From NCBI RefSeq assembly GCF_000739085.1, contig NZ_CP009110.1, positions 1,054,001-1,118,000 of the forward strand: DNA of 64,000 bases. The letters run 5' to 3'. The notes beneath the pieces were generated by a model. It did not search any database and was not told the DNA's origin. It saw nothing but the letters and a program-made list of their open reading frames with translations. The DNA comes from Amycolatopsis methanolica 239. GTDB taxonomy: Bacteria; Actinomycetota; Actinomycetes; Mycobacteriales; Pseudonocardiaceae. Position 1 is the first letter of the stretch. Every line of letters begins with the position of its first letter. The position numbers and the translations under genes are program-made. This document shows, piece after piece, positions 41,953 through 50,929 of the stretch.

Positions 41953-42906
41953 ATGTCCGCTGTGACATATTTCGAGGCGATTGTCGTCGGCGCTTTGCAG
42001 GGCGTGTCGGAATTGTTTCCGGTGTCCAGCCTTGGGCACAGCATCCTGATCCCGGCCTGGCTGGGCGGTTCCTGGGCGCGGGACCTCAGCATGGGCGGCG
42101 AGTCGCCGTACCTGGCGGTGCTGGTCGCGATGCACGTCGCGACGGCATTGGCGCTGGTGGTCTTCTACCGGCGGGACTGGGCGCGCATCGTGCGCGGGAT
42201 GTGGACGTCGGTGCGTGACCGCCGCGTGTCCGACGCCGACCAGCGGCTGGCGTGGTTGCTGGTGCTGGCGACGATCCCGGTCGGGCTGGCCGGGTTGCTG
42301 CTGGAAAGGGTGTTGCGGGACTTCCTCGGCAAACCGGTGCCGACCGCGGTGTTCCTGGCGCTCAACGGGGTCGTGCTGCTGGCGGTGGAGCGGTCCGCGC
42401 GTGCTGCACGCCGGCCGGTCCCGGTGGTGTCGGGGCCCGAGCCGTCGGAGGTGACGCGGGACTTTTCGGCGGAGATCACGATGCCGATCCGGATCATCAG
42501 CGCCGAGGAGGCCGCCGACCGCCGTCTAGCGCGCCTCGGCGTCGGCGAGGCGGTGCTGATCGGGGCGGCGCAGATCCTCGCGTTGTTCCCCGGGATCAGC
42601 CGGTCCGGCATCACAATGGTAGCCGGTCTGCGGCGGGGCCTGTCGCACGAGGACGCCGCGCGGTTCGCGTTCCTGCTTGCCACGCCGGTGATCCTGGCCG
42701 CGGGGGTGCTGAAGCTGCCGTCGCTGTTCACGCAGGCGAACCAGGCCTCCCTCGGGCCTGCGCTGGTGGGCAGCGTGGTGGCCGGGGTGGCCGCGTACCT
42801 GGCGCTGCGATTCCTGACGCGTCATTTCGAAACGCGCACCTTGACACCGTTCGCGGTTTATTGCGTGGTTGCCGGATTGGGGAGTCTCGCGTATTTCCTG
42901 GCGTGA
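41953..42906 (+). CDS. uppP: Undecaprenyl-diphosphatase (UppP/BacA)
   Basis: A 317-residue polytopic enzyme that dephosphorylates undecaprenyl diphosphate to recycle the lipid carrier of wall synthesis; it gives bacitracin tolerance. BacA motif 1 'QGVSELFPVSSLGH' (residues 16-29, with Glu20) and motif 2 'PGISRSGIT' (~212-220) are both present. It is longer than E. coli BacA (273) because of a polar insertion at ~150-180. ATG 41953. A strong hairpin terminator follows, shared with convergent panB. Confidence 0.93.
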   Translation: MSAVTYFEAIVVGALQGVSELFPVSSLGHSILIPAWLGGSWARDLSMGGESPYLAVLVAMHVATALALVVFYRRDWARIVRGMWTSVRDRRVSDADQRLAWLLVLATIPVGLAGLLLERVLRDFLGKPVPTAVFLALNGVVLLAVERSARAARRPVPVVSGPEPSEVTRDFSAEITMPIRIISAEEAADRRLARLGVGEAVLIGAAQILALFPGISRSGITMVAGLRRGLSHEDAARFAFLLATPVILAAGVLKLPSLFTQANQASLGPALVGSVVAGVAAYLALRFLTRHFETRTLTPFAVYCVVAGLGSLAYFLA

Positions 42907-42912
42907 CCTTGG

Positions 42913-42947
42913 CCGGGTCTGCCGCCCGGCGGGGACGGCAGACCCGG
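42913..42947. terminator. Bidirectional terminator between uppP and panB
   Basis: A perfect 12-bp stem (ccgggtctgccg at 42913-42924, complement 42936-42947) with an 11-nt loop lies in the 46-bp gap between the two convergent genes. Confidence 0.87.
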
Positions 42948-42952
42948 GGCCG

Positions 42953-43813
42953 TCAGTGGAAGGCGTGCTCGGGCGCGGGGAACTCGCCGCGGCGCACTTC
43001 GTCGGCGAACGCGGCCGCGGCGCCGGACAGGGCGCCGGCGAGGTCGGCGTACCGCTTGACGAAGCGGGGCGCCTTGCCGCGGCGCAGGCCGGCCATGTCC
43101 TGCCACACCAGCACCTGGGCGTCGCAGTCCGGGCCTGCCCCGATGCCGACCGTCGGGATCTTCAGCTCGTGCGTGACCTGCTTCGCGACTTCGGCCGGCA
43201 CCATCTCCATGACCACGGCGAACGCGCCGGCTTCCTGGAGCGCGAGCGCGTCGGCGATCAGGTCGGCGCCCGCCTCGCCGCGGCCCTGGACCCGGTAGCC
43301 GCCGAGGTTGTGCTCGCTCTGCGGGGTGAAGCCGATGTGGCCCATGACGGGCACGCCGGCGCCGGTGAGGGCCTCGACGTGCGGCGCGAACCGGCGGCCG
43401 CCTTCGAGTTTGACCGCGTGCGCGCGGCCTTCCTTCATGAAGCGGACGGCGGTGGCGAGGGCCTGTTCGGGGGAGAGCTGGTAGGAACCGAACGGCAGGT
43501 CCGCCACGACGAGCGCGCGTTTCGCGGCGCGGGTGACGGCGCGCACGAGGGGGAGGAGTTCGTCGACGGTCACCGGGAGCGAGGTCTCGTAGCCGAAGAC
43601 GTTGTTGGCGGCCGAGTCGCCGACGAGGAGCACCGGGATGCCGGCCTCGTCGAACAGTTCGGCCGTGTACATGTCGTAGGTGGTGAGCATGGGCCACGGC
43701 TCGCCGCGGCGCTTGAGTTCCTGCAGGTGGGGGATGCGGACCTTCTTGGCCGGGGCGCCGGAAGCCGGGCCGGAGCCGTACGGGGCCGCGGTCTCGCCGC
43801 TGGTGGTGGACAT
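42953..43813 (-). CDS. panB: 3-methyl-2-oxobutanoate hydroxymethyltransferase
   Basis: A 286-residue TIM-barrel enzyme of pantothenate synthesis: it moves a hydroxymethyl group from methylene-tetrahydrofolate to alpha-ketoisovalerate, giving ketopantoate. Motifs: '[31 protein letters not shown]' (metal ligand Asp in GDS, about residue 68), '[17 protein letters not shown]' (second Asp), 'VKLEGG' and '[20 protein letters not shown]'. It starts at ATG 43813; upstream open frame is non-coding. In mycobacteria (from memory) panB lies near the TAP hydrolases and glnA2, as here. Confidence 0.95.
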   Translation of the reverse strand: MSTTSGETAAPYGSGPASGAPAKKVRIPHLQELKRRGEPWPMLTTYDMYTAELFDEAGIPVLLVGDSAANNVFGYETSLPVTVDELLPLVRAVTRAAKRALVVADLPFGSYQLSPEQALATAVRFMKEGRAHAVKLEGGRRFAPHVEALTGAGVPVMGHIGFTPQSEHNLGGYRVQGRGEAGADLIADALALQEAGAFAVVMEMVPAEVAKQVTHELKIPTVGIGAGPDCDAQVLVWQDMAGLRRGKAPRFVKRYADLAGALSGAAAAFADEVRRGEFPAPEHAFH

Positions 43814-43923
43814 CTTCGTCGACCGTCCTTCCCTCGAGGCCCTCGTCGGGTCCCCGGGTCGTGGATCTGGGACACCAAGCGTGACACCAGGACGTGAGGC
43901 ATCCCAAGGAGCTGCGATGAGCT

Positions 43924-44745
43924 TCACACGACGGTGGTTCCGAGCAGGCGCCGGAGGGCTGTCGGCGGGTGGCCGACGTGTTGCTTGACGGTCCGGGTGA
44001 GGTGGGCCTGGTCGGCGAAGCCGAGGTCGGCCGCGAGTCCCGCCAGGTCCGTGTCGCCGCATTCGAGGCGTTCCAGCACCATCCCGACGCGGACCCGGTT
44101 GCGGTAGCGGGTGAGGGGCACGCCCATTTCGCGGGTGAAGGCGCGGCTGAGCCGGAACGGTGAGACGTGGAGCAGTTCGGCGAGCGAGAGGAGGGTGCCG
44201 GCGGCCGGGTGCCCTTCGACGATGGCGACGCGCGCTCTGGCGACGATGTCCCGGTCGGTGGCCCGGGCGGCGAGGTGGGGCGCGGCCCGGGTGGCGAGGT
44301 GCGGAGCCGGCCCGATGGCGGCCCGGGTGAGGGCGAGCAGGCTTTCCGGCAGCGCGTAGTCGGAGTCGGCCTGCCGGGTCGACGCGATGAACTGCCGGTG
44401 GGCGAGCTCGAGCGCGGCGTCGACGTAGACGGCCGAGGTGGCCGGCCGGTGTTGCCCGAAGAGCGAGGCCCACAGCGAGGGAGTGAACTGTATTGCGGTG
44501 CACACGTCACCGCCCCCGGGATGCGCGAAGGTCTCTTCTTGATCTGGCAGCGAGAGGTAGCCAACGGCCGGATCGGCGTCGAAGACCCCGGCGCGCGTCC
44601 GGCGCCGGAACCAGCCCCGCCGAACGAGCACCAGTTCCGGCGAGGAACGCCCCTCAGGCGCCGACCACCCGCGATGCCCACCCCCACAACGCACAAGCCG
44701 CACCACGACGCCTGCCCGCGAGGCAATCGAGAGAACCGCCACCAT
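43924..44745 (-). CDS. AraC-family transcriptional regulator
   Basis: A 273-residue regulator with an N-terminal sensor part ('[35 protein letters not shown]', typical of small-molecule-sensing AraC cupins) and C-terminal double HTH (~175-265: '[35 protein letters not shown]' and '[34 protein letters not shown]'). Start is set at ATG 44745, since upstream frame is low-complexity. TACCGT seven bases before the ATG could be a -10 of a leaderless promoter. Target is unknown; no divergent partner is close. Confidence 0.85.
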   Translation of the reverse strand: MVAVLSIASRAGVVVRLVRCGGGHRGWSAPEGRSSPELVLVRRGWFRRRTRAGVFDADPAVGYLSLPDQEETFAHPGGGDVCTAIQFTPSLWASLFGQHRPATSAVYVDAALELAHRQFIASTRQADSDYALPESLLALTRAAIGPAPHLATRAAPHLAARATDRDIVARARVAIVEGHPAAGTLLSLAELLHVSPFRLSRAFTREMGVPLTRYRNRVRVGMVLERLECGDTDLAGLAADLGFADQAHLTRTVKQHVGHPPTALRRLLGTTVV

Positions 44746-45057
44746 GCGCGCGACGGTACCCCGCAGGTCCGACGTTTCCGGGGTTCTTGCACCGGGGCCC
44801 TTGGCGCCCCGCCCCCTGAGCCCGACGCCGCCCGCTCGATCGTCCCGGCCGCTCCGGCGCTCTGCCGTGCCGAAGCGTTGCCGCCCCGGGGCCCTGGCGC
44901 CGCGCACGAGGGTTGCCCTGCAGGGGCAGCTGGCCTGGCGCCCTGCTGCTCGTGCTGTTGCACCGCACGGCGCTGGCGCGGTTGCCGCTTCCCCTGCTGT
45001 TGCATCGCACCGTCGCTGGCGCTGCCGCCCGCCTCGCCCCCAGCCCCTCTGCTCGGG
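44746..45057. other. Non-coding 312-bp stretch with short tandem repeats
   Basis: No gene with start and SD is seen. A 26-27-bp unit (tgctgttgcaccgcac... at 44953-44978) repeats at 44995-45021 with three changes. The stretch is very GC-rich and lies upstream of the AraC gene and downstream of the maleate-isomerase-like gene, both on the minus strand. Confidence 0.5.
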
Positions 45058-45762
45058 TCAGCTCGCCAGTAGCTGTTGTCCGTGCCCGAGTGCCTTCTCG
45101 CCCACCGCGCGGAGCAGTGCCCACATCGTGGCCTGGTTCGCGGTGACCACGGGCTTGCCCAGCTCCCGCTCCAGCGGCGCGATCACGTCGTAGGTGGGCA
45201 GGCCGGTGCAGCTCACGAACACCGCCTCGGCCGTGGGGCTGTCGCCCTCGCGGATCAGGTCCGTCACCTCCTCAGGCTGGACGTCGGGGACCTCGTCGAC
45301 CGCCAGGGCGAAACCGGTGATCCTGGTGATCTCGCAGCCGTGCGCCGTGAGGTACGTGTGGAGGCGCCGGCCCACCGCGGGCGCGTACGGGTGCACCACG
45401 GCCACCCGCTGCGCGCCCACGCTCCGCAGTGCCTCGACGGCCGCGCCGGACGTGGTCAGCGCTCGGGGCGCGCCACACGACTCCATGGCTTCCCGCAGGG
45501 CGCGTTCGCCCGCCTCACCGCCGACAAAACTGCACGCCGTGCAGGCGTAGGCGATCGCCGCCGCGCCCGTGTCGCACAGCGCGCGGACCGGGGCCGCCAG
45601 GTACGCGGGATCGGACAGCGCGGACACCATAGTCAGGTTGTCGGCCGGAGCCTCGGCCGTCCGGCGCACCTCCAACTCGCCCCCGTCCGGCAGCCAGCGG
45701 CGGATCTCGTCGTCCCGGGTGAAGTCGAACGACGCGACGACGCCGACCCGCGGTGTGCCCAT
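45058..45762 (-). CDS. Asp/Glu racemase-fold maleate isomerase / arylmalonate decarboxylase-like protein
   Basis: A 234-residue enzyme of the aspartate/glutamate racemase superfamily. Two catalytic Cys positions are seen in 'YACTACSFVGG' (about residues 74-84) and 'VSCTGLPTYDVI' (~195-206), the arrangement of maleate cis-trans isomerases and arylmalonate decarboxylases. 'VAVVHPYAP' is the usual central strand ('V.TPY'). Start is ATG 45762. Neighbouring genes give no pathway, so substrate (maleate, nicotinate-breakdown intermediate or other) is open. Confidence 0.83.
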   Translation of the reverse strand: MGTPRVGVVASFDFTRDDEIRRWLPDGGELEVRRTAEAPADNLTMVSALSDPAYLAAPVRALCDTGAAAIAYACTACSFVGGEAGERALREAMESCGAPRALTTSGAAVEALRSVGAQRVAVVHPYAPAVGRRLHTYLTAHGCEITRITGFALAVDEVPDVQPEEVTDLIREGDSPTAEAVFVSCTGLPTYDVIAPLERELGKPVVTANQATMWALLRAVGEKALGHGQQLLAS

Positions 45763-45833
45763 GACGCCGGATACCCGCCGAGCAGCGCAAGAATCTTCAA
45801 GACCCCGGGCCCGCGGCGCGGCACGCTGACGGC

Positions 45834-46242
45834 ATGGCTTCAATACGTACGGAAACCCTGATCGACACTCCTCTCGACATGGTCTGGGCGGCACTTCGGG
45901 ACTGGGGCGCGCTGCACGAACGCCTCGCCCCTGGGTTTCGTCACCGACACGCGCCTCGACGGCACCGACCGGGTCGTCACCTTCTTCGACGGCACCGTCG
46001 TGCGCGAGGTGCTGGTCGACCTCGACGACGACGCGCACCGGCTCGTCTGGTCCGTCGTCGGCGGGCCCTACACCCACCACAACGACGTCGCGCAGGTGTT
46101 CGCCGACGGGCCGGGCCGGACCCGGTTCGTCTGGGTCGCCGACCTCCTACCCGGAGACCTCGCGGCACGAACCGGTGCTTTGATGGAGCAAGGCACCGCG
46201 GTCATCAAGGAGACGCTGGAGGCACATGCCCTCCCGGCCTGA
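45834..46242 (+). pseudogene. SRPBCC-family gene broken by one frameshift
   Basis: The protein starts 'MASIRTETLIDTPLDMVWAALRDW...ERLAPGF' in one frame and continues only in the next frame as 'VTDTRLDGTDRVVTFFDG...' through 'VVREVLVDLDDDAHRLVWSVVGGPYTHHNDVAQVFADGPGRTRFVWVADLLPGDLAAR' to the stop at 46242. One extra base near 45936-45938 (run 'gggttt') explains the shift. Joined, the ~135 residues have the whole polyketide-cyclase/SRPBCC fold (helix-grip). Both halves look under selection (normal codon use), so a sequencing error or a recent mutation is likely. Confidence 0.8.
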
Positions 46243-46251
46243 GGGGACACC

Positions 46252-46785
46252 ATGACAGCACTGGGTTACGCGCTCTTCGACACCGCGATCGGTCACTGCG
46301 GCATCGCCTGGGGTGAGCACGGCGTGACTGGCGTCCGCCTGCCCGACGGCGCGCCCGCCACGACACGGGCCCACCTTCGGGCCGACTTCCCCGGGGCCGT
46401 CGAGTCGGCGCCGCCGGACGAGATCCAGGCCGCGATCGACGAGATCACCGCCCTCCTGCGCGGTGAGCGCCGCGACCTCCTCGGGATCGTTCTCGACTAC
46501 CAGGGCGTGCCGGAGTTCAACCGCCGGGTGTACGAGATCGCGCGGAACATCCCGCCCGGGCGGACCCTCACTTACGGCGACATCGCCCACCGGCTCGGCA
46601 TGCCGGGGTCGGCGCAGGCCGTCGGTCAGGCGCTGGGGCACAACCCCTTCCCGATCGTCGTGCCGTGCCACCGGGTGCTGGCCGCCGGACGCCGCATGGG
46701 CGGGTTCTCCGCGCGTGGTGGCGTGGAGACCAAGCGGCAGATGCTCATCATCGAAGGCGCGGACGTCCAGCCGACCCTGTTCTGA
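46252..46785 (+). CDS. ogt: Methylated-DNA--protein-cysteine methyltransferase
   Basis: A 177-residue suicidal repair protein that takes alkyl groups from O6-alkylguanine onto Cys139 in 'VVPCHRV'. The DNA-binding helix 'YGDIAHRLGMPGSAQAVGQALGHNPFPI' (about residues 108-135), with arginine finger region, and the N-terminal ribonuclease-like domain are normal. ATG 46252, 9 bp after the SRPBCC pseudogene stop. Length is typical of Ogt. Confidence 0.95.
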   Translation: MTALGYALFDTAIGHCGIAWGEHGVTGVRLPDGAPATTRAHLRADFPGAVESAPPDEIQAAIDEITALLRGERRDLLGIVLDYQGVPEFNRRVYEIARNIPPGRTLTYGDIAHRLGMPGSAQAVGQALGHNPFPIVVPCHRVLAAGRRMGGFSARGGVETKRQMLIIEGADVQPTLF

Positions 46786-47075
46786 CGCGGGCGCGTCCGG
46801 CGCCCGGGGGAGCGCGGCCGTTGGGGTGGCCGGCGTGCGAGTGGTGTTTCAAGGGATCTCCTTTGACGTTGGTTCGGAACCGGCTTGCGAAGCGCGGGAC
46901 TGGGCGTGGCGGTGGGAAGGTGAGTTCTTGCGCGGCCCTTTCGCGGGGGAGGGCACCGGGCATCGTGTCGGGAGGGGTGCACATTGCGCCCGGCGGGTGG
47001 CGTGCGACTGAAGCAGGCGCCATCAACTGCTCGGTAGCGAGCGCGTCAGCAGCGAGCGCAACCGAAGCAGCGTCG

Positions 47076-47627
47076 TCAGCCGCTGGGGGAGCGCGGCTTC
47101 AGCCACGGTCTGACCGGCCACCCCTCCGCCGCGGCCATCAGCGGCACCGCGGTCGCACCGTCGATGTGTTCCCGCAGGATGTCCGCGTGTCCGGCGTGCC
47201 GGGCGGTTTCCTGGATCAGGTGCAGCAGCACCCACCGCACGGACCACGCGTCCACCTCGTCCGGGAGCCACGGCACCCGCACGGGCTGCCCCAGATCCGG
47301 TATCCCGGCGACGATCTCCTCGGTCTCCCTGGCCGCCGAGTCGTAGGCGGTCAGCACATCGGCCAGCGTTTCCCCTTGACCCACAACGAAATCCGTCACG
47401 TCCTCGCCGGCCGCCGGGGAACCCCGCACCGCGGCCATCCACCGTCGCTCGGCGCTCGTCACGTGTTTCACCAAGCCGACGATGCTCAACGCGCTCCGCG
47501 TGGGCGTCAGCCGCGCCTGCGCATCGTTCAGACCACGAGCCGCCAGGCGCAGGACGTACCGCTGCTGCGCGAGAAAAGTGAGCAGGCCGTCGCGCTCGTC
47601 GGCCACCGGACGGACATTCCCAGCCAT
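47076..47627 (-). CDS. DinB-family (DUF664-type) protein
   Basis: A 183-residue four-helix-bundle protein starting at ATG 47627 with SD GGAAGGA. Visible signatures: 'LLTFLAQQRYVLRLAARGL', 'LVKHVTSAERRWM' (metal-ligand His, about residue 56), and 'VRWVLLHLIQETARHAGHADILREHIDG' (two more His, ~132-150). These three His form the DinB metal site; members use mycothiol or bacillithiol as co-substrate, or have unknown roles. The upstream region is the nadE relic, whose frame runs on into this gene by chance. Confidence 0.85.
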   Translation of the reverse strand: MAGNVRPVADERDGLLTFLAQQRYVLRLAARGLNDAQARLTPTRSALSIVGLVKHVTSAERRWMAAVRGSPAAGEDVTDFVVGQGETLADVLTAYDSAARETEEIVAGIPDLGQPVRVPWLPDEVDAWSVRWVLLHLIQETARHAGHADILREHIDGATAVPLMAAAEGWPVRPWLKPRSPSG

Positions 47628-47644
47628 GACAACAGTTCCTTCCA

Positions 47645-48502
47645 GGAGGGGCATGGAGGGAATGATGGCACCCGGGTCCGACAGTTTCCGGCTCAGAACT
47701 CCCCTTTGGGCCGCCAGCTCGGTCTTGTTCCCGGTCGCCAGCACCAGAGTCCCTCCAGGTTGGACAGTGACATCAGGACCATGCCGCGCCGACGAGTACC
47801 GCGACGGCACCGACATGCCGTGCACCGAATCCGGTCCCAGCGCGTCCACCGCCGGCGCCGTCGTCACGGCGGAGTCGATCCCGCCGGAGAACCCGAAGAT
47901 CACCGAGCGGAACCCGTTCTTGTGCACGTAGTCGCGCAACCCGACGACCAGCGGCGTCCACGGAAACATCAGCCACCAGGTGCTCCACGAACTGCGGCGC
48001 CCGCGCGAGCAACGACCCGTCCGCGCCGACCACGAACGAGTCGCCGTCGAAAACCAGGTCGTCCTGCCCGCCGACCTGGTTCGCGTAGACCAGGGGAGCG
48101 CCGGCGCCGCGCGACCAGCGGCAGCCGGATGTCGTCCTTGGACCGTTCGTACGGCGAGGCGTTCGGCGACACCACCACGCCGCCGCCGCGTCGCGGGGGC
48201 CGGCGTCGTCCACGTCGAGATAGCCCACGCACACGAGCAGCTGGCCGCAACCCGCGTCCGCCAGCGAAACAGCCAACGCCCGCAACGCCGGGCGCGACGC
48301 CTCCGCGGAGTTCCCGCGCAACGCGAGGTCCCCGACCGGGTACCCGGTCAGCGACATCTCGGGGAACACGACGACGTGCGCCCCCGGCCTCGGCGGCCTT
48401 GCGGGCCCACGTCACGGTGTGCCCCGCGTTGGCCGTGAGGTCGCCGACGGTGGGGTTCACCTGGGCCAGCGCGATCCGGAGCGTGGCCTCATTGTTGGCC
48501 AC
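47645..48502 (-). pseudogene. nadE: Decayed glutamine-dependent NAD+ synthetase gene
   Basis: Pieces of NadE occur in order on the minus strand but in different frames. N-terminal nitrilase-like domain: 'LRIALAQVNPTVGDLTANAG' (from GTG 48502), then after a shift at the C5 run 48381-48385 'VVFPEMSLTGYPVGDLALRG', then a second shift near 48180 to 'VSPNASPYERSKDDIRLPLVA', and a third to 'GAPLVYANQVGGQDDLVFDG'. The synthetase domain follows as 'NGFRSVIFGFSGGIDSA' (PP-loop, ~47900) and 'LVLATGNKTELA' (~47730), with the linker and about 60-80 residues between these motifs deleted. About 860 bp remain of an expected ~1.75 kb. An intact copy should exist elsewhere because the reaction is essential. 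Confidence 0.88.
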
Positions 48503-48517
48503 GCCCCGGATGCCCGC

Positions 48518-50839
48518 TCAGTTCTTCTTGCGCCGCAAGAGGCTGCGCACCTGTCGCAGCGTCTCCTCGAAGCCCGCGTCGAACGGCGCATCGTGCACCA
48601 GGTACGTCCAGGTCGAGCTGGCCCGCCGCACGCCGGAGGCCGCGAGGTCGATGCCGTCGTCGCCGATCTCCGCGTCGGCGAGCGTCTCGGCGGACCGCTC
48701 CTTGATCGCGGGCACGATCTTGCGGAACTCCGGGATCGCGATGCGGTGGAACTCGTCCAGCGGCGTTTCCCGCGCCAGCGCGCGCAGGTGGATGCTCTCC
48801 CGCACGTCGGTGAGGAACGCGAGGTGGTCCGACCACATCTGGTCCAGGTGGTACAGCATGATCTCGCGGCAGACCTGCTTCGCCTTCTCCTCGCCGACCT
48901 TCTCGGTCAGCTCGTCGTAGCGCTTCTCGCCGGCCAGCGTCTCCGCGGCCGCGTCGGTCCGGAGCAGTTCGTCGCGGTACTCCAGCAGCTCGCGCCGCTG
49001 GTGCTCGATCAGCCGCGTGTAGCGCCAGGTGTTGCGGTGGATCTCCAGGTCCACACCCTCGGCGACGCGCTGCGCGTGGTCGATGTGCCGCTTCGCCGCC
49101 GGGTCGGTGATCTCGCCCGTCTCCTCGTCGGCGCTGATGCCGTCCGGCACGTCCGGCGCGTTCGACGTGACCAGCTCGTCGTTCAGGCTCGCGAAGAACA
49201 CCGCGCTGCCCGGGTCGCCCTGGCGGCCGGACCGGCCGCGCAGCTGACCGTCCAGGCGGCTCGACGGGTACCGCGCGGTGCCGATGACGTGCAGACCGCC
49301 CAGCTCGGCGACGCGTTCGCGGTCCTTGCCGTCCGCGCCGCCCAGCCGGATGTCGGTGCCGCGGCCTGCCATCTGGGTGGACACGGTGATCGCGCCGTAC
49401 TTGCCCGCCTCGGCGATGATCGCGGCTTCCTCGGCGTCGTTACGCGCGTTGAGGACGACGCACGGCAGGTCGGCCTTCGCCAGCTTCTCCGCGAGCTCCT
49501 CGGACTCGGCGACGTCCTGCGTCCCGACGAGGATCGGCCGCCCGGTCTCGTGCACCTCGCGGATCTCCTTGACGATCGCGCGCAGCTTGTGCGACGGCGA
49601 GGCGAAGATCCGGTCGTCGAGGTCCTCGCGGACATTCGGCTTGTTCGGCGGGATGACCGCCACCTCGAGCTGATAGAACTCGCGCAGCTGCTCGGCGACC
49701 GCGACCGCGGTGCCGGTCATGCCGGCGACCTGCGGGTACCGGGCGATCAGCGCCTGCACGGTGATCGAGTCGAGGATCTCGCCGCGGTCGGTGGGCGCGA
49801 CCTGCTCCTTCGCCTCGACCGCGGCCTGCAGCCCGTCCGGCCAGCGCTGCAGCTCGGCGACCCGGCCGCGGGAGGCGTTGATCAGCTCGACCTTGCCGTC
49901 GCGCACCAGGTAGTCGACGTCGCGGGTGAGCAGCGCGTGCGCGTGCAGCGCGACGTTGACCGCCGCCAGCCGCTCGGAGCCGGACTCGCTGTACAGGTCG
50001 ACGCCGCCGAGGGCCTTCTCCACGACGGACGCGCCTGCCGTGGTCAGCCACGCGTTGCGGCCGTCGGTGTCGGTCTCGTAGTGCAGGCCGAGCCGCAGCC
50101 GCCGGACCACGTTGGCGACCTCGGTGTCGGCGATCGCCTGGTCCACCGAACCGGCCATGACCAGCGGGACCCGCGCCTCGTCGACCAGCACCGAGTCGGC
50201 CTCGTCGATGATCGCGACCTCGGGGGCGGGCTGGACGACGTCCTCGGCCCGGGTGACGAGCCGGTCGCGCAGCATGTCGAACCCGATCTCGCTGACCGCG
50301 CCGTAGGTGACCTCGGCGTCATAGGCCACGCGCCGCTCCTCGCGGGTGAGGCTGCCGTCGACCCAGCCGACCGTGACGCCGAGCAGGTCGTACACCGGCT
50401 TCATCCACTCGCCGTCGCGGCGGGCCAGGTAGTCGTTGACGGAGATGACGTGCACGCGCTTGCCCTGCAGCGCGTACCCCGCGGCGGCCAGCGCGCCCGC
50501 CAGTGTCTTGCCCTCACCGGTCTGCATCTGCACGACGTGCCCGGACAGCAGGCCCATCGTGCCGAGCAGCTGCACGTCGAACGCGCGCTCGTCCAGCGCC
50601 CGCCGCGCGGCTTCGCGGCCGAGCGCGCACAGCTCCACCAGCTGCGGGTCGCCGAGCTCGGCCTCCAGGCGGAGCTTGCCCGCGCGCTCGGTCAGCTCCG
50701 CGTCGCTCAGGGCCTCCAGCTCGGGTTCGAGCGCCTCGATGTCCGGCAGCAGCGCCTCGTACTTGGTCAGCTCGACGCTGCCCGGCCGCTCGATGAGCTT
50801 GCGCAACCGCTTGCCCATCCGGCTGATCAGTGCTGGCAC
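48518..50839 (-). CDS. secA2: Accessory Sec translocase ATPase SecA2
   Basis: A 773-residue Sec motor starting at GTG 50839 after SD AGGAGA. NBD1 has 'MQTGEGKT' (~105-112) and 'IIDEADSVLVDEARVPLV'; the preprotein cross-linking region is shortened ('GKVELINASRGRVAELQRWPDGLQAAVEAKE'). NBD2 has 'VVLNARNDAEEAAIIAEAGKYGAITVSTQMAGRGTDI' and 'LDGQLRGRSGRQGDPGS'. The C-terminal zinc/SecB-binding tail of housekeeping SecA is missing and the protein is ~100-150 residues shorter, as in mycobacterial SecA2. It exports a subset of proteins with SecYEG. It diverges from the secreted TAP hydrolase pair (90-bp gap). Confidence 0.93.
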   Translation of the reverse strand: MPALISRMGKRLRKLIERPGSVELTKYEALLPDIEALEPELEALSDAELTERAGKLRLEAELGDPQLVELCALGREAARRALDERAFDVQLLGTMGLLSGHVVQMQTGEGKTLAGALAAAGYALQGKRVHVISVNDYLARRDGEWMKPVYDLLGVTVGWVDGSLTREERRVAYDAEVTYGAVSEIGFDMLRDRLVTRAEDVVQPAPEVAIIDEADSVLVDEARVPLVMAGSVDQAIADTEVANVVRRLRLGLHYETDTDGRNAWLTTAGASVVEKALGGVDLYSESGSERLAAVNVALHAHALLTRDVDYLVRDGKVELINASRGRVAELQRWPDGLQAAVEAKEQVAPTDRGEILDSITVQALIARYPQVAGMTGTAVAVAEQLREFYQLEVAVIPPNKPNVREDLDDRIFASPSHKLRAIVKEIREVHETGRPILVGTQDVAESEELAEKLAKADLPCVVLNARNDAEEAAIIAEAGKYGAITVSTQMAGRGTDIRLGGADGKDRERVAELGGLHVIGTARYPSSRLDGQLRGRSGRQGDPGSAVFFASLNDELVTSNAPDVPDGISADEETGEITDPAAKRHIDHAQRVAEGVDLEIHRNTWRYTRLIEHQRRELLEYRDELLRTDAAAETLAGEKRYDELTEKVGEEKAKQVCREIMLYHLDQMWSDHLAFLTDVRESIHLRALARETPLDEFHRIAIPEFRKIVPAIKERSAETLADAEIGDDGIDLAASGVRRASSTWTYLVHDAPFDAGFEETLRQVRSLLRRKKN

Positions 50840-50929
50840 CCGTGGTCTCCTGTCCTTCTCGCGCGCAACCCACCAGCCAACGAGGTGGCGGTGCACCTGT
50901 GTTCCCACTCAGGATGGCACGATCACGAC

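Noticed and set aside
44953-45021. Minisatellite near the AraC gene as a functional element
   Set aside because: Two imperfect copies only, no gene association; more likely local slippage.
46786-47075. Another gene-tail duplication next to the DinB gene (shared 'gggggagcgcggc')
   Set aside because: Only 13 bp match between 46807-46819 and 47086-47098; too short to separate from chance in GC-rich DNA.
47076-47969. Fusion of a NAD-synthetase fragment to the DinB protein
   Set aside because: The DinB gene has its own ATG with a strong SD at 47627, and the upstream part is degraded nadE that happens to share the frame.
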